A stretch of 32,386 bases of DNA from Bacillota bacterium (GTDB lineage Bacteria; Vulcanimicrobiota; JAJTBE01): positions 1-32,386 of the forward strand of contig JAJTBE010000052.1 of assembly GCA_021287065.1 (NCBI GenBank). The letters run 5' to 3'. Below, piece by piece: positions 1 to 5,764 of the stretch. Below the pieces are notes generated by a model, which made no database searches, was not told where the DNA came from, and was given only the letters and a program-made list of their open reading frames with translations. Every line of letters begins with the position of its first letter. The stretch's first letter is position 1. The translations under genes and the position numbers were made by a program.

Positions 1-195
1 ACCGCATCAAAAATAAATAAATATCTGGGAAAAACCGGTCAATTCTGGCAGGAGCAGTATTATGAGCACCGGATAAGGAAGGAAGAGAATTTACTGAAAA
101 TTGTCGGTTATTGCAGAGAAAACCCCATGAGAAGAGGGCTGGCAATGGAACCGGAATCTTGCCCGTTCTGGAAATTTAAACCTGAGAATATATGA
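1..195 (+). CDS. C-terminal part of REP-associated tyrosine transposase (RAYT, Y1/IS200-like), 5' end outside window
   Basis: An open frame runs in from the left edge and stops at TGA 193-195, giving 64 residues. The stretch GQFWQEQYYEHRIR, then a basic/acidic helix ending in YCRENPMRRGLA and a final short PFWKF segment, matches the C-terminal signature of RAYT proteins (FWQ..YYD..IR…ENPVRRGLV..PEDYPWSS). RAYTs are single-copy HUH-type Y1 nucleases related to IS200/IS605 TnpA that recognise REP palindromes. The catalytic HUH and Tyr lie upstream of the window and cannot be judged. REP-like hairpins begin about 80 bases downstream (277-560), the usual arrangement of a RAYT flanked by its repeats. 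Family call is good; intactness is unknown. Confidence 0.78.
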   Translation, partial: TASKINKYLGKTGQFWQEQYYEHRIRKEENLLKIVGYCRENPMRRGLAMEPESCPFWKFKPENI

Positions 196-276
196 ATATT
201 TGATTCGTTTGATTTTGTTAACGGCGCCGGGTTTTCGCACCTGCCGGGGATTGGGAGTGCAGGCCGGCGTAGTTAT

Positions 277-361
277 CGAACCCTGCGGGTTCGCTTCGGG
301 GTAAAAAACCCCTCCTACGATCGCTCTCCAGGTTTGCTGTTATAGGGTTTGCTGGCGGTTG
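277..361 (+). repeat. REP-like palindromic unit, copy 1
   Basis: Two adjacent hairpins are visible: CGAACCC-tgc-GGGTTCG at 277-293 and GGGGT-(a)5-ACCCC at 298-312, followed by CTCCTACGATCGCTC and a tail GGTTTGCTGTTATAGGGTTTG. The same order recurs at 486-577 and 32134-32180. Paired GC-rich hairpins separated by a few bases and sitting next to a RAYT gene are typical of REP/BIME units. A further 7-bp stem (GGAGAGC…GCTCTCC, 368-387) follows. Confidence 0.75.
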
Positions 362-485
362 GGTGCGGGAGAGCACATTGGCTCTCCTCTACAGGAATTC
401 TTATATTTGCGGGATGGTGGAAATTTTACGGGGTTGGCGAAGGATTGACGCTTTTTTGGGAATATTGGGGTTTGAATTTGTATCG

Positions 486-577
486 TGGGCGGACCTGCGG
501 GTCCGCGTCGGGGTTGCAAACCCCTCCTACAATCGCTCGCCAGGTTTGCCGTTATGAGGTTTGTCTGCGATTGGCGA
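486..577 (+). repeat. REP-like palindromic unit, copy 2
   Basis: Hairpin CGGACC-tgcg-GGTCCG spans 490-505 and GGGGTT-gca-AACCCC spans 510-524. They are followed by CTCCTACAATCGCTCGCCAGG and a tail GGTTTGCCGTTATGAGGTTTG. It aligns along its length with the units at 277 and 32134. The first stem differs from copy 1 on both arms (GGACC/GGTCC versus GAACC/GGTTC), so pairing is kept while the sequence changes. Confidence 0.78.
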
Positions 578-585
578 TTTGTTTT

Positions 586-660
586 GGGGGGGACAGGCGG
601 GACGCCTGCGATCCGGCATTTATTGGCATTTTGTTTCCGTTATGAAGTTTGCATCTGGTT
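586..660 (+). repeat. REP-like unit of a second type (GGGACAGGCGGGACGCCTGCGATCC) with degraded tail
   Basis: A hairpin with arms CAGGC (594-598) and GCCTG (604-608) is flanked by GGGGG and GATCCGGC. The reverse complement of almost the same block occurs at 8174-8203. After it, TTTCCGTTATGAAGTTTGC resembles the tails of the units at 277 and 486, so this looks like a decayed tandem member of the same cluster. Confidence 0.6.
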
Positions 661-700
661 TGAGTTGTGTTGGGATCGGGCATATTGGGTAACACTCCGA

Positions 701-838
701 TGCCACTGAATTAAGGCATGGATTTACCTGATCACTCACGGGAATTATAACCGTTTGCCCAGCTCACGGAGAAAACTTTTTTGAAAAAAGTTACCCTGCG
801 CCCACCCTGCGGGCAGGCACCTGCCTTTCCTGAAAAAT
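701..838 (+). repeat. Partial copy A of a ~250-300 bp palindrome-rich repeat
   Basis: It starts with TGCCACTGAATTAAGGCATGG, the same end as copy B (1699) and the reverse complement of copy D (ending 32130). It continues through GTTTGCCCAGCTC and the palindrome AACTTTTTTGAAAAAAGTT into a CCCACCCTGCGGGCAGGCACC hairpin, then jumps to the family's terminal CCTGAAAAA-type sequence. The middle, with tandem GGGACCG blocks, is missing. No gene is visible from 196 to 1031. Confidence 0.65.
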
Positions 839-966
839 AACACACAAACCCCTTTCAAACATTATAAAAATAACAGAAAATATTCCCACAAAAATTCTTC
901 CTTAGTATTCTTCGGCTTTTTGTAGTTATAATTGCCTTCATCCGTCGATTTAGCCATATATCTGCA

Positions 967-995
967 TTGACAAAGGGATACAAATGTATTATAAT
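967..995 (+). promoter_or_regulatory. Consensus sigma-70 promoter for the phage-derived island
   Basis: TTGACA (967-972), a 17-base spacer and TATAAT (990-995) form a perfect consensus promoter. The first start codon is at 1032, preceded by AGGGAGG. Transcription would start near 1002, leaving a leader of about 30 bases. A perfect match suggests constitutive, strong expression unless an operator overlaps it; no clear operator palindrome is seen. Confidence 0.85.
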
Positions 996-1031
996 AAGAG
1001 TGTGAAATATAAGTGTTAACAGGGAGGTAAA

Positions 1032-1235
1032 ATGAATAATATTACAGTTATAACTCCCGGCGAGGAATGCAGGCATAATTTTATACAAGCCGGAAAACGC
1101 CGCTTCCGCTATGATAAACCCTATTACACAGCTGAATTCCAGTGTGAATTCTGCGGCAGAAAACGCTCCTTTGCCACTGATATGACAGGATACTGGCTTG
1201 CCAACGCCAGAACAGAGGGAGGCATTTATGTTTAA
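1032..1235 (+). CDS. Small putative zinc-binding protein (67 aa)
   Basis: The first gene after the consensus promoter, with Shine-Dalgarno AGGGAGG seven bases upstream. The product has an N-terminal EECRHNF segment and a CEFCGRKRSF knuckle. Cys12, His14, Cys37 and Cys40 (approximately) could form one zinc site. The middle is basic and aromatic (GKRRFRYDKPYY). It overlaps the next gene by eight bases, so the two are probably translationally coupled. I do not recognise the family. Its position upstream of terminase genes suggests a phage-derived accessory or DNA-binding protein, but that is inference. Confidence 0.6.
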   Translation: MNNITVITPGEECRHNFIQAGKRRFRYDKPYYTAEFQCEFCGRKRSFATDMTGYWLANARTEGGIYV

Positions 1236-1515
1236 AATACTCTCCCGCTCCTGCAAAAAGTGCTCCGGCAGACTTACCGACGAAATGAAACTCGATCTGC
1301 CCGGAGAGATGGAAATCGTCTGCATCAACTGCGGCAACAGATTCTGGGAAAGCTCAGCTGCGGAAAAATATTACTCAAACCGGGAAATCAGGGATTGCTT
1401 TCTGGAAGACGAGCACAGGCAGATTCTGAAACATCAGAGCCCAAAATCGAAAAGCCGGAGGGAAGCATATAAAAGAAGACTTCCCGGACTCAGCTCAGTC
1501 TGGCTTCAGGTTTGA
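1228..1515 (+). CDS. Small zinc-ribbon protein (95 aa)
   Basis: I choose ATG 1228 because AGAGGGAGG precedes it at good spacing and it overlaps the stop of the preceding gene; the longer frame from 1198 has no ribosome-binding site. The product carries a two-knuckle zinc ribbon, CKKC then about 19 residues then CINC (roughly residues 9-34), followed by a charged helical tail rich in Arg/Lys (KSKSRREAYKRR). Function is unknown; a nucleic-acid-binding role is plausible. The stop TGA (1513-1515) directly abuts the left terminal inverted repeat of a MITE-like element, so the native 3' end may have been altered by that insertion. Confidence 0.6.
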   Translation: MFKILSRSCKKCSGRLTDEMKLDLPGEMEIVCINCGNRFWESSAAEKYYSNREIRDCFLEDEHRQILKHQSPKSKSRREAYKRRLPGLSSVWLQV

Positions 1516-2098
1516 AGAGATTGTGTAAAAAACTGTTTTGAAGGACATTTTTCAGATTGAAAAATCAAATCCTGTAAAAATTAATGGTTTTAGTTTAGGG
1601 GCAAATACTATAAAAGGGAAACCAACAGAAATGGTTTAGGCTTGCGGTTATGGGATTTTGCCTTCCAGCAGACTGAAGTCTGGTATTGGCTCCAGGGCAA
1701 TGTCCATGAATTAAGGCATGGATTTATCTAATAGCTCATGAGACTTGTGTCGGTTTGCCCAGCTCCCGGAAAAAACTTTTTGAAAAAAGTTTCCCCGCGC
1801 CCACCCTGCGGGCAGGCACCCGCCATCCCAAAACTTTTGGAATCAGGGACCAACCGGGGGGAATTGGGGACCGACGGGGGGTTGGGGACCGTCAGAGGGA
1901 ACCACGCTTTTTTGGAAAAGCGAGGTTACCCTCCGAACCACCCTCCTTGAAAAACATGAGTATTGGACTGTAACTTTGAGTGAATTTTGCTAATTCAGTG
2001 GCATTGGGTTCCCGGGGCATCCGGTTTAGCGGAAACTCCCAAATCCGAGGTTTAAACAGGTTTAGAGTTGTGGTGAGAGTAGTTTTTATACAATCTCT
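1516..2098 (+). mobile_element. MITE-like element copy 1, interrupted by a nested repeat
   Basis: Terminal inverted repeats AGAGATTGTGTAAAAAACT (from 1516) and AGTTTTTATACAATCTCT (to 2098) bound 583 bases with no convincing gene. The outer parts (1516 to about 1698, and 2005-2098) align with the reverse complement of 7852-8115. Removing the nested block 1699-2004 leaves about 277 bases, close to the 264 bases of that copy. The GTGTAAAA core of the ends recalls IS256-family termini, so a non-autonomous derivative of such an element is possible. I see no clear target-site duplication. It separates the zinc-ribbon genes from the terminase genes. Confidence 0.75.
1699..2004 (+). repeat. Copy B of the palindrome-rich repeat, nested inside MITE copy 1
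   Basis: The left end AATGTCCATGAATTAAG and the right end CTAATTCAGTGGCATT (to 2004) are imperfect inverted repeats of each other. Inside are the palindrome AACTTTTTGAAAAAAGTT, a CCTGC-GGG-CAGG hairpin, the palindrome CCAAAACTTTTGG, three tandem GGGACC(G/A)-type blocks and a long stem whose arms begin AGGGAACCACGC and end GAGGTTACCCT. It finishes with CCTCCTTGAAAAACATGAG. This is the most complete copy; related copies are at 701, 8204, 31881 and 32262. Confidence 0.72.
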
Positions 2099-2160
2099 GA
2101 AAATCAGCTCCGTTGCAGCTTGTTCGCCCGATTAAAAAATAATTTGAAAGGGGAATTTAT

Positions 2161-2421
2161 ATGAAACCCGATATTATTTCTTCCGCAGAACAGATTGTTA
2201 CAAACAGAAGGCTCAAAAACGATGTGGGGGGTATCCTTGAAAAATGTCAGGATGATATTCAGGATGTCATTCTCATTTTTGTTACCACCGCCTGGGAAGT
2301 TGATGCCTACTGGACTTCATTGCCTTCAAAAAGCGTTCTCCGGGTTCTCGGCGCACTGGATAAGGGAATAAGGGGAGCCGGGGAAATCAATCCCTCTCAC
2401 GAACAGGAGGCTTTTCAATGA
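2161..2421 (+). CDS. Hypothetical protein of the terminase island (86 aa)
   Basis: AAAGGGGAATTTAT places a Shine-Dalgarno site before ATG 2161, the first gene after the MITE. The product is a soluble, mostly helical protein with an N-terminal MKPDIISSAEQIV helix and a central hydrophobic strand (DVILIFVTTAWEVDAYW). No known domain is recognised. Its stop overlaps the next start (ATGA at 2418-2421), indicating translational coupling. Location just ahead of terminase genes suggests phage origin; no specific function can be given. Confidence 0.6.
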   Translation: MKPDIISSAEQIVTNRRLKNDVGGILEKCQDDIQDVILIFVTTAWEVDAYWTSLPSKSVLRVLGALDKGIRGAGEINPSHEQEAFQ

Positions 2422-2744
2422 TCTGCAACACCGATAACGAAAAAATCAGCGGACAGCTCTGTTTTCTAAATATGCTTCTGTCCATCGGCAACGGAGCTGC
2501 TTCAGGCAGATATGTGTCCTGCTCCGAAAAAGGCAGCCGCCGGGTTGAGTTCTCCCTCACCCTGAATATGGATGAATCTCTCTACCAGCTCTGCCTTGAT
2601 CTTGCCCTTCAGAAGCTTATTACAACGGAAAAGACGAAAGGAGGCGGAAGCAATGGCAAGCACAGCTCTCAGACAATCAGGAAAAAGCAGCCCGGCGAAA
2701 GAAAAAAGCCGGGAGAAACTGCCGGAGGCTGCTTCCTCCCCTGA
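2418..2744 (+). CDS. Hypothetical protein of the terminase island (108 aa)
   Basis: It starts in an ATGA overlap with the preceding gene. The first ~75 residues look folded (CFLNMLLSIGNGAASGRY, then a strand-rich segment and SLYQLCLDLALQKL). The last ~30 residues are Lys/Gly/Ser-rich and low complexity, and they overlap the start of the terminase small-subunit gene by 92 bases. The C-terminal part may therefore be constrained mainly by the other frame. I do not recognise the family. Confidence 0.5.
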   Translation: MICNTDNEKISGQLCFLNMLLSIGNGAASGRYVSCSEKGSRRVEFSLTLNMDESLYQLCLDLALQKLITTEKTKGGGSNGKHSSQTIRKKQPGERKKPGETAGGCFLP

Positions 2745-3066
2745 ACCTGCAGCTCCTGATGAAAATATAACTAACAGTATGCCCTTCACAAAAATTATGT
2801 CTCAGGCAGGAATAAACTCCTCACTTATCTGCTCCGTCATCAAAGACGGGCTTACCGCCAGCAAAAAGGATGAACCAGACTATTCAGCCCGCTTCAGATA
2901 CCTCGAACTCGCCCTTCAGCTTCTCGGAATAATCCCAGTTGAGAAAAAGGAGGCTAAGAGCTATGACTTTACAGGAAAAAAATACGAAAACTTCACAGAT
3001 GACGAACTGGAGGCGGAATACAGAGCAAGAACTGAAATGTTACGATTTGCTCCTGACAGATCCTGA
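2653..3066 (+). CDS. Probable phage terminase small subunit (137 aa)
   Basis: ATG 2653 follows AAAGGAGG at good spacing; the frame extends further upstream but without a ribosome-binding site. Residues 1-40 are low complexity (Ala/Glu/Ser/Pro). The core (about 45-100) has the pattern of small terminase subunits: a short helical segment FTKIMSQAGINSSLICSVIKDGL, then YSARFRYLELALQLLGI, which resembles the 'H..RL.ALELALKLLG' helix that precedes the large subunit in many Caudovirales. A C-terminal acidic helix follows (DDELEAEYRARTEML). It lies immediately upstream of, and overlaps by 104 bases, the large-subunit ATPase frame. Assignment rests on this pattern plus gene order. Confidence 0.65.
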   Translation: MASTALRQSGKSSPAKEKSREKLPEAASSPEPAAPDENITNSMPFTKIMSQAGINSSLICSVIKDGLTASKKDEPDYSARFRYLELALQLLGIIPVEKKEAKSYDFTGKKYENFTDDELEAEYRARTEMLRFAPDRS

Positions 3067-3667
3067 ACTTGCCTCCATAGAAAGAGAAAGATGCCGGCGG
3101 GACCCTGTCCACTGGCTTGAAAACTGGGTCTGGACCCTCGATGCCCACGATTCAGAAGAACCTGTCAGAAGATTTCCCAAACGGGAATACCTCCGCAGAC
3201 TCACAACAATCTGGCAGAGGGAAAAACTTCTCCTCATTCCCAAATCAAGACAGATGATGGTTTCATGGCTCATTACCGCCCTTTATCTCCACGATGCACA
3301 GTTCAACCCCGGCAGATTCATCTTTTTTCAGTCAAAAAAGGAAAAGGATGCCGATTCTCTTGTGGACAGGGCAAAATTTATCTACAATAACCAGCCTTAT
3401 TTTCTGAGGGAACCGGCAAAACAGGTTTATTGCGAACTGGCTTTCCCCCGTATAAATTCAATAATCAGGGGAATCCCCCAGGGCGGAAACCAAATCAGAA
3501 TGCACACCGCAAGCGGTATTTTTATGGATGAAGCAGCTTTTATGTTTGAAGCTGGCGAAGCTTTTACCGCAGCTAAACCTTCCATAGACGGCGGGGGCAG
3601 AATCACTATGGTGTCCTCCGCCAATCCGGGCTTTTTCGAAATGCTTGTTAACGACCGACTTACTTAA
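2963..3667 (+). CDS. Phage terminase large subunit, N-terminal ATPase part (234 aa)
   Basis: ATG 2963 has AAGGAGG upstream (2947-2953). The protein shows terminase ATPase features: CRRDPVHWLENWVWT near residue 44, the deviant Walker A segment LLIPKSRQMMVSW (about 90-102; KSRQ-type rather than GKT), Walker B GIFMDEAAF with D179/E180, and a coupling motif MVSSANPGFF near 217-226. It packages DNA by ATP hydrolysis in phages and gene transfer agents. The frame stops at TAA 3665-3667 right after VNDRLT, just where the nuclease domain should begin. The nuclease continues in the same frame from 3680. No portal gene follows. Confidence 0.85.
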   Translation: MTLQEKNTKTSQMTNWRRNTEQELKCYDLLLTDPELASIERERCRRDPVHWLENWVWTLDAHDSEEPVRRFPKREYLRRLTTIWQREKLLLIPKSRQMMVSWLITALYLHDAQFNPGRFIFFQSKKEKDADSLVDRAKFIYNNQPYFLREPAKQVYCELAFPRINSIIRGIPQGGNQIRMHTASGIFMDEAAFMFEAGEAFTAAKPSIDGGGRITMVSSANPGFFEMLVNDRLT

Positions 3668-3682
3668 CCGGAGTAATAAATG
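3665..3682 (+). promoter_or_regulatory. Stop / Shine-Dalgarno / restart junction splitting the terminase
   Basis: The junction reads TAA-CCG-GAG-TAA-TAA-ATG in one frame. The GGAG core sits six bases before the ATG. Three stops, a ribosome-binding core and a start codon inside 18 bases look like an organised translational re-initiation site rather than a single random nonsense mutation. Confidence 0.65.
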
Positions 3683-4540
3683 AATACAGACAATCAGCCT
3701 GTTAAAGGCCTTGCCGAACGGCGCTGCCGGAACGGATTCTATGTGGCTCAGCTTCACTACACCGCCGAGCCGGGAAGGGATCCGTCAACTCCCCAAGGGC
3801 TTGTCTGGTATGAAAACGCCCGCCGGGGCATGCCTGAAGCTTCCTGGAGGAAGGAATACGAAATCGACTGGTTCGCCCGTTCAGGCCAGCTCGTTTATCC
3901 GTTGTTCAGGCGTGATGTGCATGTAGTTGAACCTTTCGCCATTCCTTCCCACTGGACAAGATACATGTCTGTTGATCCGGGTCTGCGGAATCCCACTGCC
4001 GTTCTCTGGGCTGCAGTGGATAACGAAAACAGTCTCTTTTTTTATGATGAATATTATGTGCCGGAAAAACTCATAGCAGACCACTGCAGGGCAATAAAAG
4101 CAAAAGAAATGGGAATATACATTTCAAGGCGTCTCATTGATCCTTCCGCATCAAACAGAAGCATCGTAAACGGAGCTTCAGCAAGGGATGAATACGCCGC
4201 AAAAGGTATTGTCTGCTCGCCGGCAAAAAATGACCTCGAAGTGGGAATAGACAGAGTGGGCAGATATCTCAGCATCGATCCCGTTTCGGGAAAACCCGGA
4301 GCATTTTTCTTTTCATGCCTTGTAAATACAATCAACGAAATTTCAAATTACAGATGGGAAGAACTGGAACCCGGCGGTGAGGAAAAACGGGATCTCCCTG
4401 AAAAACCGGTGAAAAGACAGGACCATCTGATGGACTGTATGAGATACATCATAATGGATGAACCCCGCTATTCGGCTAAAACCGTGGTTCCCGGATATAA
4501 ACCACATTCCCGCTGGGAAGGTATGACAACAGGATATTAA
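3680..4540 (+). CDS. Phage terminase large subunit, C-terminal nuclease part (286 aa)
   Basis: The frame restarts at ATG 3680 after GGAGTAATAA, which supplies a Shine-Dalgarno site. The N-terminal segment (RNGFYVAQLHYTAEPGRD, EASWRKEYEIDW) is the linker found inside intact large terminases. The RNase H-fold nuclease follows, with likely metal ligands D99 (YMSVDPGLRNP), D154 (RLIDPSASN) and D248/D252 (RQDHLMDCMRY). The acidic triad appears complete, so this half looks functional. It is in the same frame as the ATPase half, separated by three in-frame stops (TAA 3665, TAA 3674, TAA 3677). It may be a genuine two-polypeptide terminase or a decayed one. Confidence 0.85.
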   Translation: MNTDNQPVKGLAERRCRNGFYVAQLHYTAEPGRDPSTPQGLVWYENARRGMPEASWRKEYEIDWFARSGQLVYPLFRRDVHVVEPFAIPSHWTRYMSVDPGLRNPTAVLWAAVDNENSLFFYDEYYVPEKLIADHCRAIKAKEMGIYISRRLIDPSASNRSIVNGASARDEYAAKGIVCSPAKNDLEVGIDRVGRYLSIDPVSGKPGAFFFSCLVNTINEISNYRWEELEPGGEEKRDLPEKPVKRQDHLMDCMRYIIMDEPRYSAKTVVPGYKPHSRWEGMTTGY

Positions 4541-4640
4541 TTCTAACATGCAAATATTGTTGTGTCGGAAGGAAAATTATCCTGAAAGACAAACTATCAC
4601 AGAGGGAGAAAATCGGCAAGGCCAATTGGAGGAAAGACTA

Positions 4641-5732
4641 ATGGACTCAATGGAAGAATTGATGGAACGAGAAGTTACTATCGAAGACTTGTTGCATTTG
4701 ATGGTGGAAAGAGGCGCTTCCGACCTTCATCTTAAAACCGGTTCTGCGCCTATGATCAGGGTGGATGGTGAACTCACTCCCGCTAGTTATGAAATAATGA
4801 CGCCGGATACAGTCCGTCGTATGATTGAATCTATACTCTCCGACGAACAGAAAGCAAAATTTGTAGCGGACAAGGAACTCGACCTTGCATACAGTATTCC
4901 GGGCTTATCACGATTCAGGGTTAATGTATATCTTCAGAGAGGAACCTGGGGTTCTGCTATCCGCGTTATCCCTTCAAGACCTTTTACTGTTGATGAACTG
5001 AAATTGCCTCCCATATCAAAGGATCTTGCAATGAAGCCCAGAGGCCTCGTGCTTGTTACCGGTCCTACCGGATCCGGTAAATCAACAACCCTTGCCGCAA
5101 TGATCAACCATATTAACGAAAACCGCCGCTGCCACATTGTCACGGTGGAAGACCCTATCGAATTTTTGCACAAGGACAAAAACAGCGTAGTCAGCCAGAG
5201 GGAAGTAGGGCAGGACACCCATACCTTCAGTATGGCTCTGCGCCATGTTCTCAGGCAGGACCCGGATGTCATACTCATCGGCGAAATGCGAGACCTGGAA
5301 ACAACATCCATCGCTATCACCGCTGCAGAAACAGGCCACTTCGTACTGGCAACCCTGCACACCAACAGCGCTCCGGCTACTGTTGACCGTGTTATTGACA
5401 TTTTCCCGCCTCACCAGCAGCAGCAGATTCGCATGCAGCTTTCAGTTACTCTCGAAGGCATCCTCTGCCAAACACTTATCCCCAAGGCAAAAGGCAGCGG
5501 ACGAGTTATGGCAATGGAAATTATGCCTGTTACACCAGCTATCAGAAACATCATCCGTGAAGGCAAAACCCACCAGATTCCCAATGCTATTCAGGCAGGC
5601 GGACAGATGGGCATGGTCTCTCTTGATATGTCATTGAGAAACCTCTATCTGCAGGGACTTATCACATACGAAGACGCTCTGTCCAAAGCTTCAAGCCCGG
5701 ATGAGTTCAACAGACTAATCCGCAAAATGTAA
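4641..5732 (+). CDS. pilT: Twitching motility protein PilT, type IV pilus retraction ATPase (363 aa)
   Basis: ATG 4641 is chosen because TTGGAGGAAAGACTA gives a strong ribosome-binding site; the longer frame from 4548 has none. The N-terminal domain carries GASDLHLKTGSAPMIRVDGEL. Walker A GPTGSGKST is at 141-149, the Asp box VEDPIEF around 169-175, Walker B DVILIGE ending at E215, and the His box AETGHFVLATLHT about 229-241. All catalytic elements of a hexameric PilT retraction motor are present, and length is normal. It acts at the inner-membrane base of type IV pili with PilC and the pilin fibre, none of which are here. It is followed 32 bases later by a paralogue, probably in one operon. 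Confidence 0.95.
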   Translation: MDSMEELMEREVTIEDLLHLMVERGASDLHLKTGSAPMIRVDGELTPASYEIMTPDTVRRMIESILSDEQKAKFVADKELDLAYSIPGLSRFRVNVYLQRGTWGSAIRVIPSRPFTVDELKLPPISKDLAMKPRGLVLVTGPTGSGKSTTLAAMINHINENRRCHIVTVEDPIEFLHKDKNSVVSQREVGQDTHTFSMALRHVLRQDPDVILIGEMRDLETTSIAITAAETGHFVLATLHTNSAPATVDRVIDIFPPHQQQQIRMQLSVTLEGILCQTLIPKAKGSGRVMAMEIMPVTPAIRNIIREGKTHQIPNAIQAGGQMGMVSLDMSLRNLYLQGLITYEDALSKASSPDEFNRLIRKM

Positions 5733-5764
5733 TTTTTACAGAAAAACTCAAGGAGGTCGAATAG

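Noticed and set aside
14-195. Reading the left-edge frame as an ordinary IS200/IS605 TnpA
   Set aside because: The YCRENPMRRGLA and FWQEQYY pattern is characteristic of the RAYT subgroup, and REP units follow; classical TnpA ends differently.
349-709. Open frames of 64-98 codons across the REP cluster
   Set aside because: They read through palindromic repeats, have no ribosome-binding site, and produce Cys/Trp/Gly-rich sequences without domain pattern.
855-1337. 160-codon minus-strand frame
   Set aside because: It lies antisense to the promoter and two well-supported zinc-ribbon genes, and lacks a Shine-Dalgarno site.
1738-1973. Short frames of about 70 codons in the nested repeat
   Set aside because: They are composed of the tandem GGGACCG blocks of a noncoding repeat family; corresponding frames are not kept in copies C and D.
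5245-5637. 130-codon frame inside pilT
   Set aside because: Out-of-frame shadow of the conserved PilT ATPase domain.
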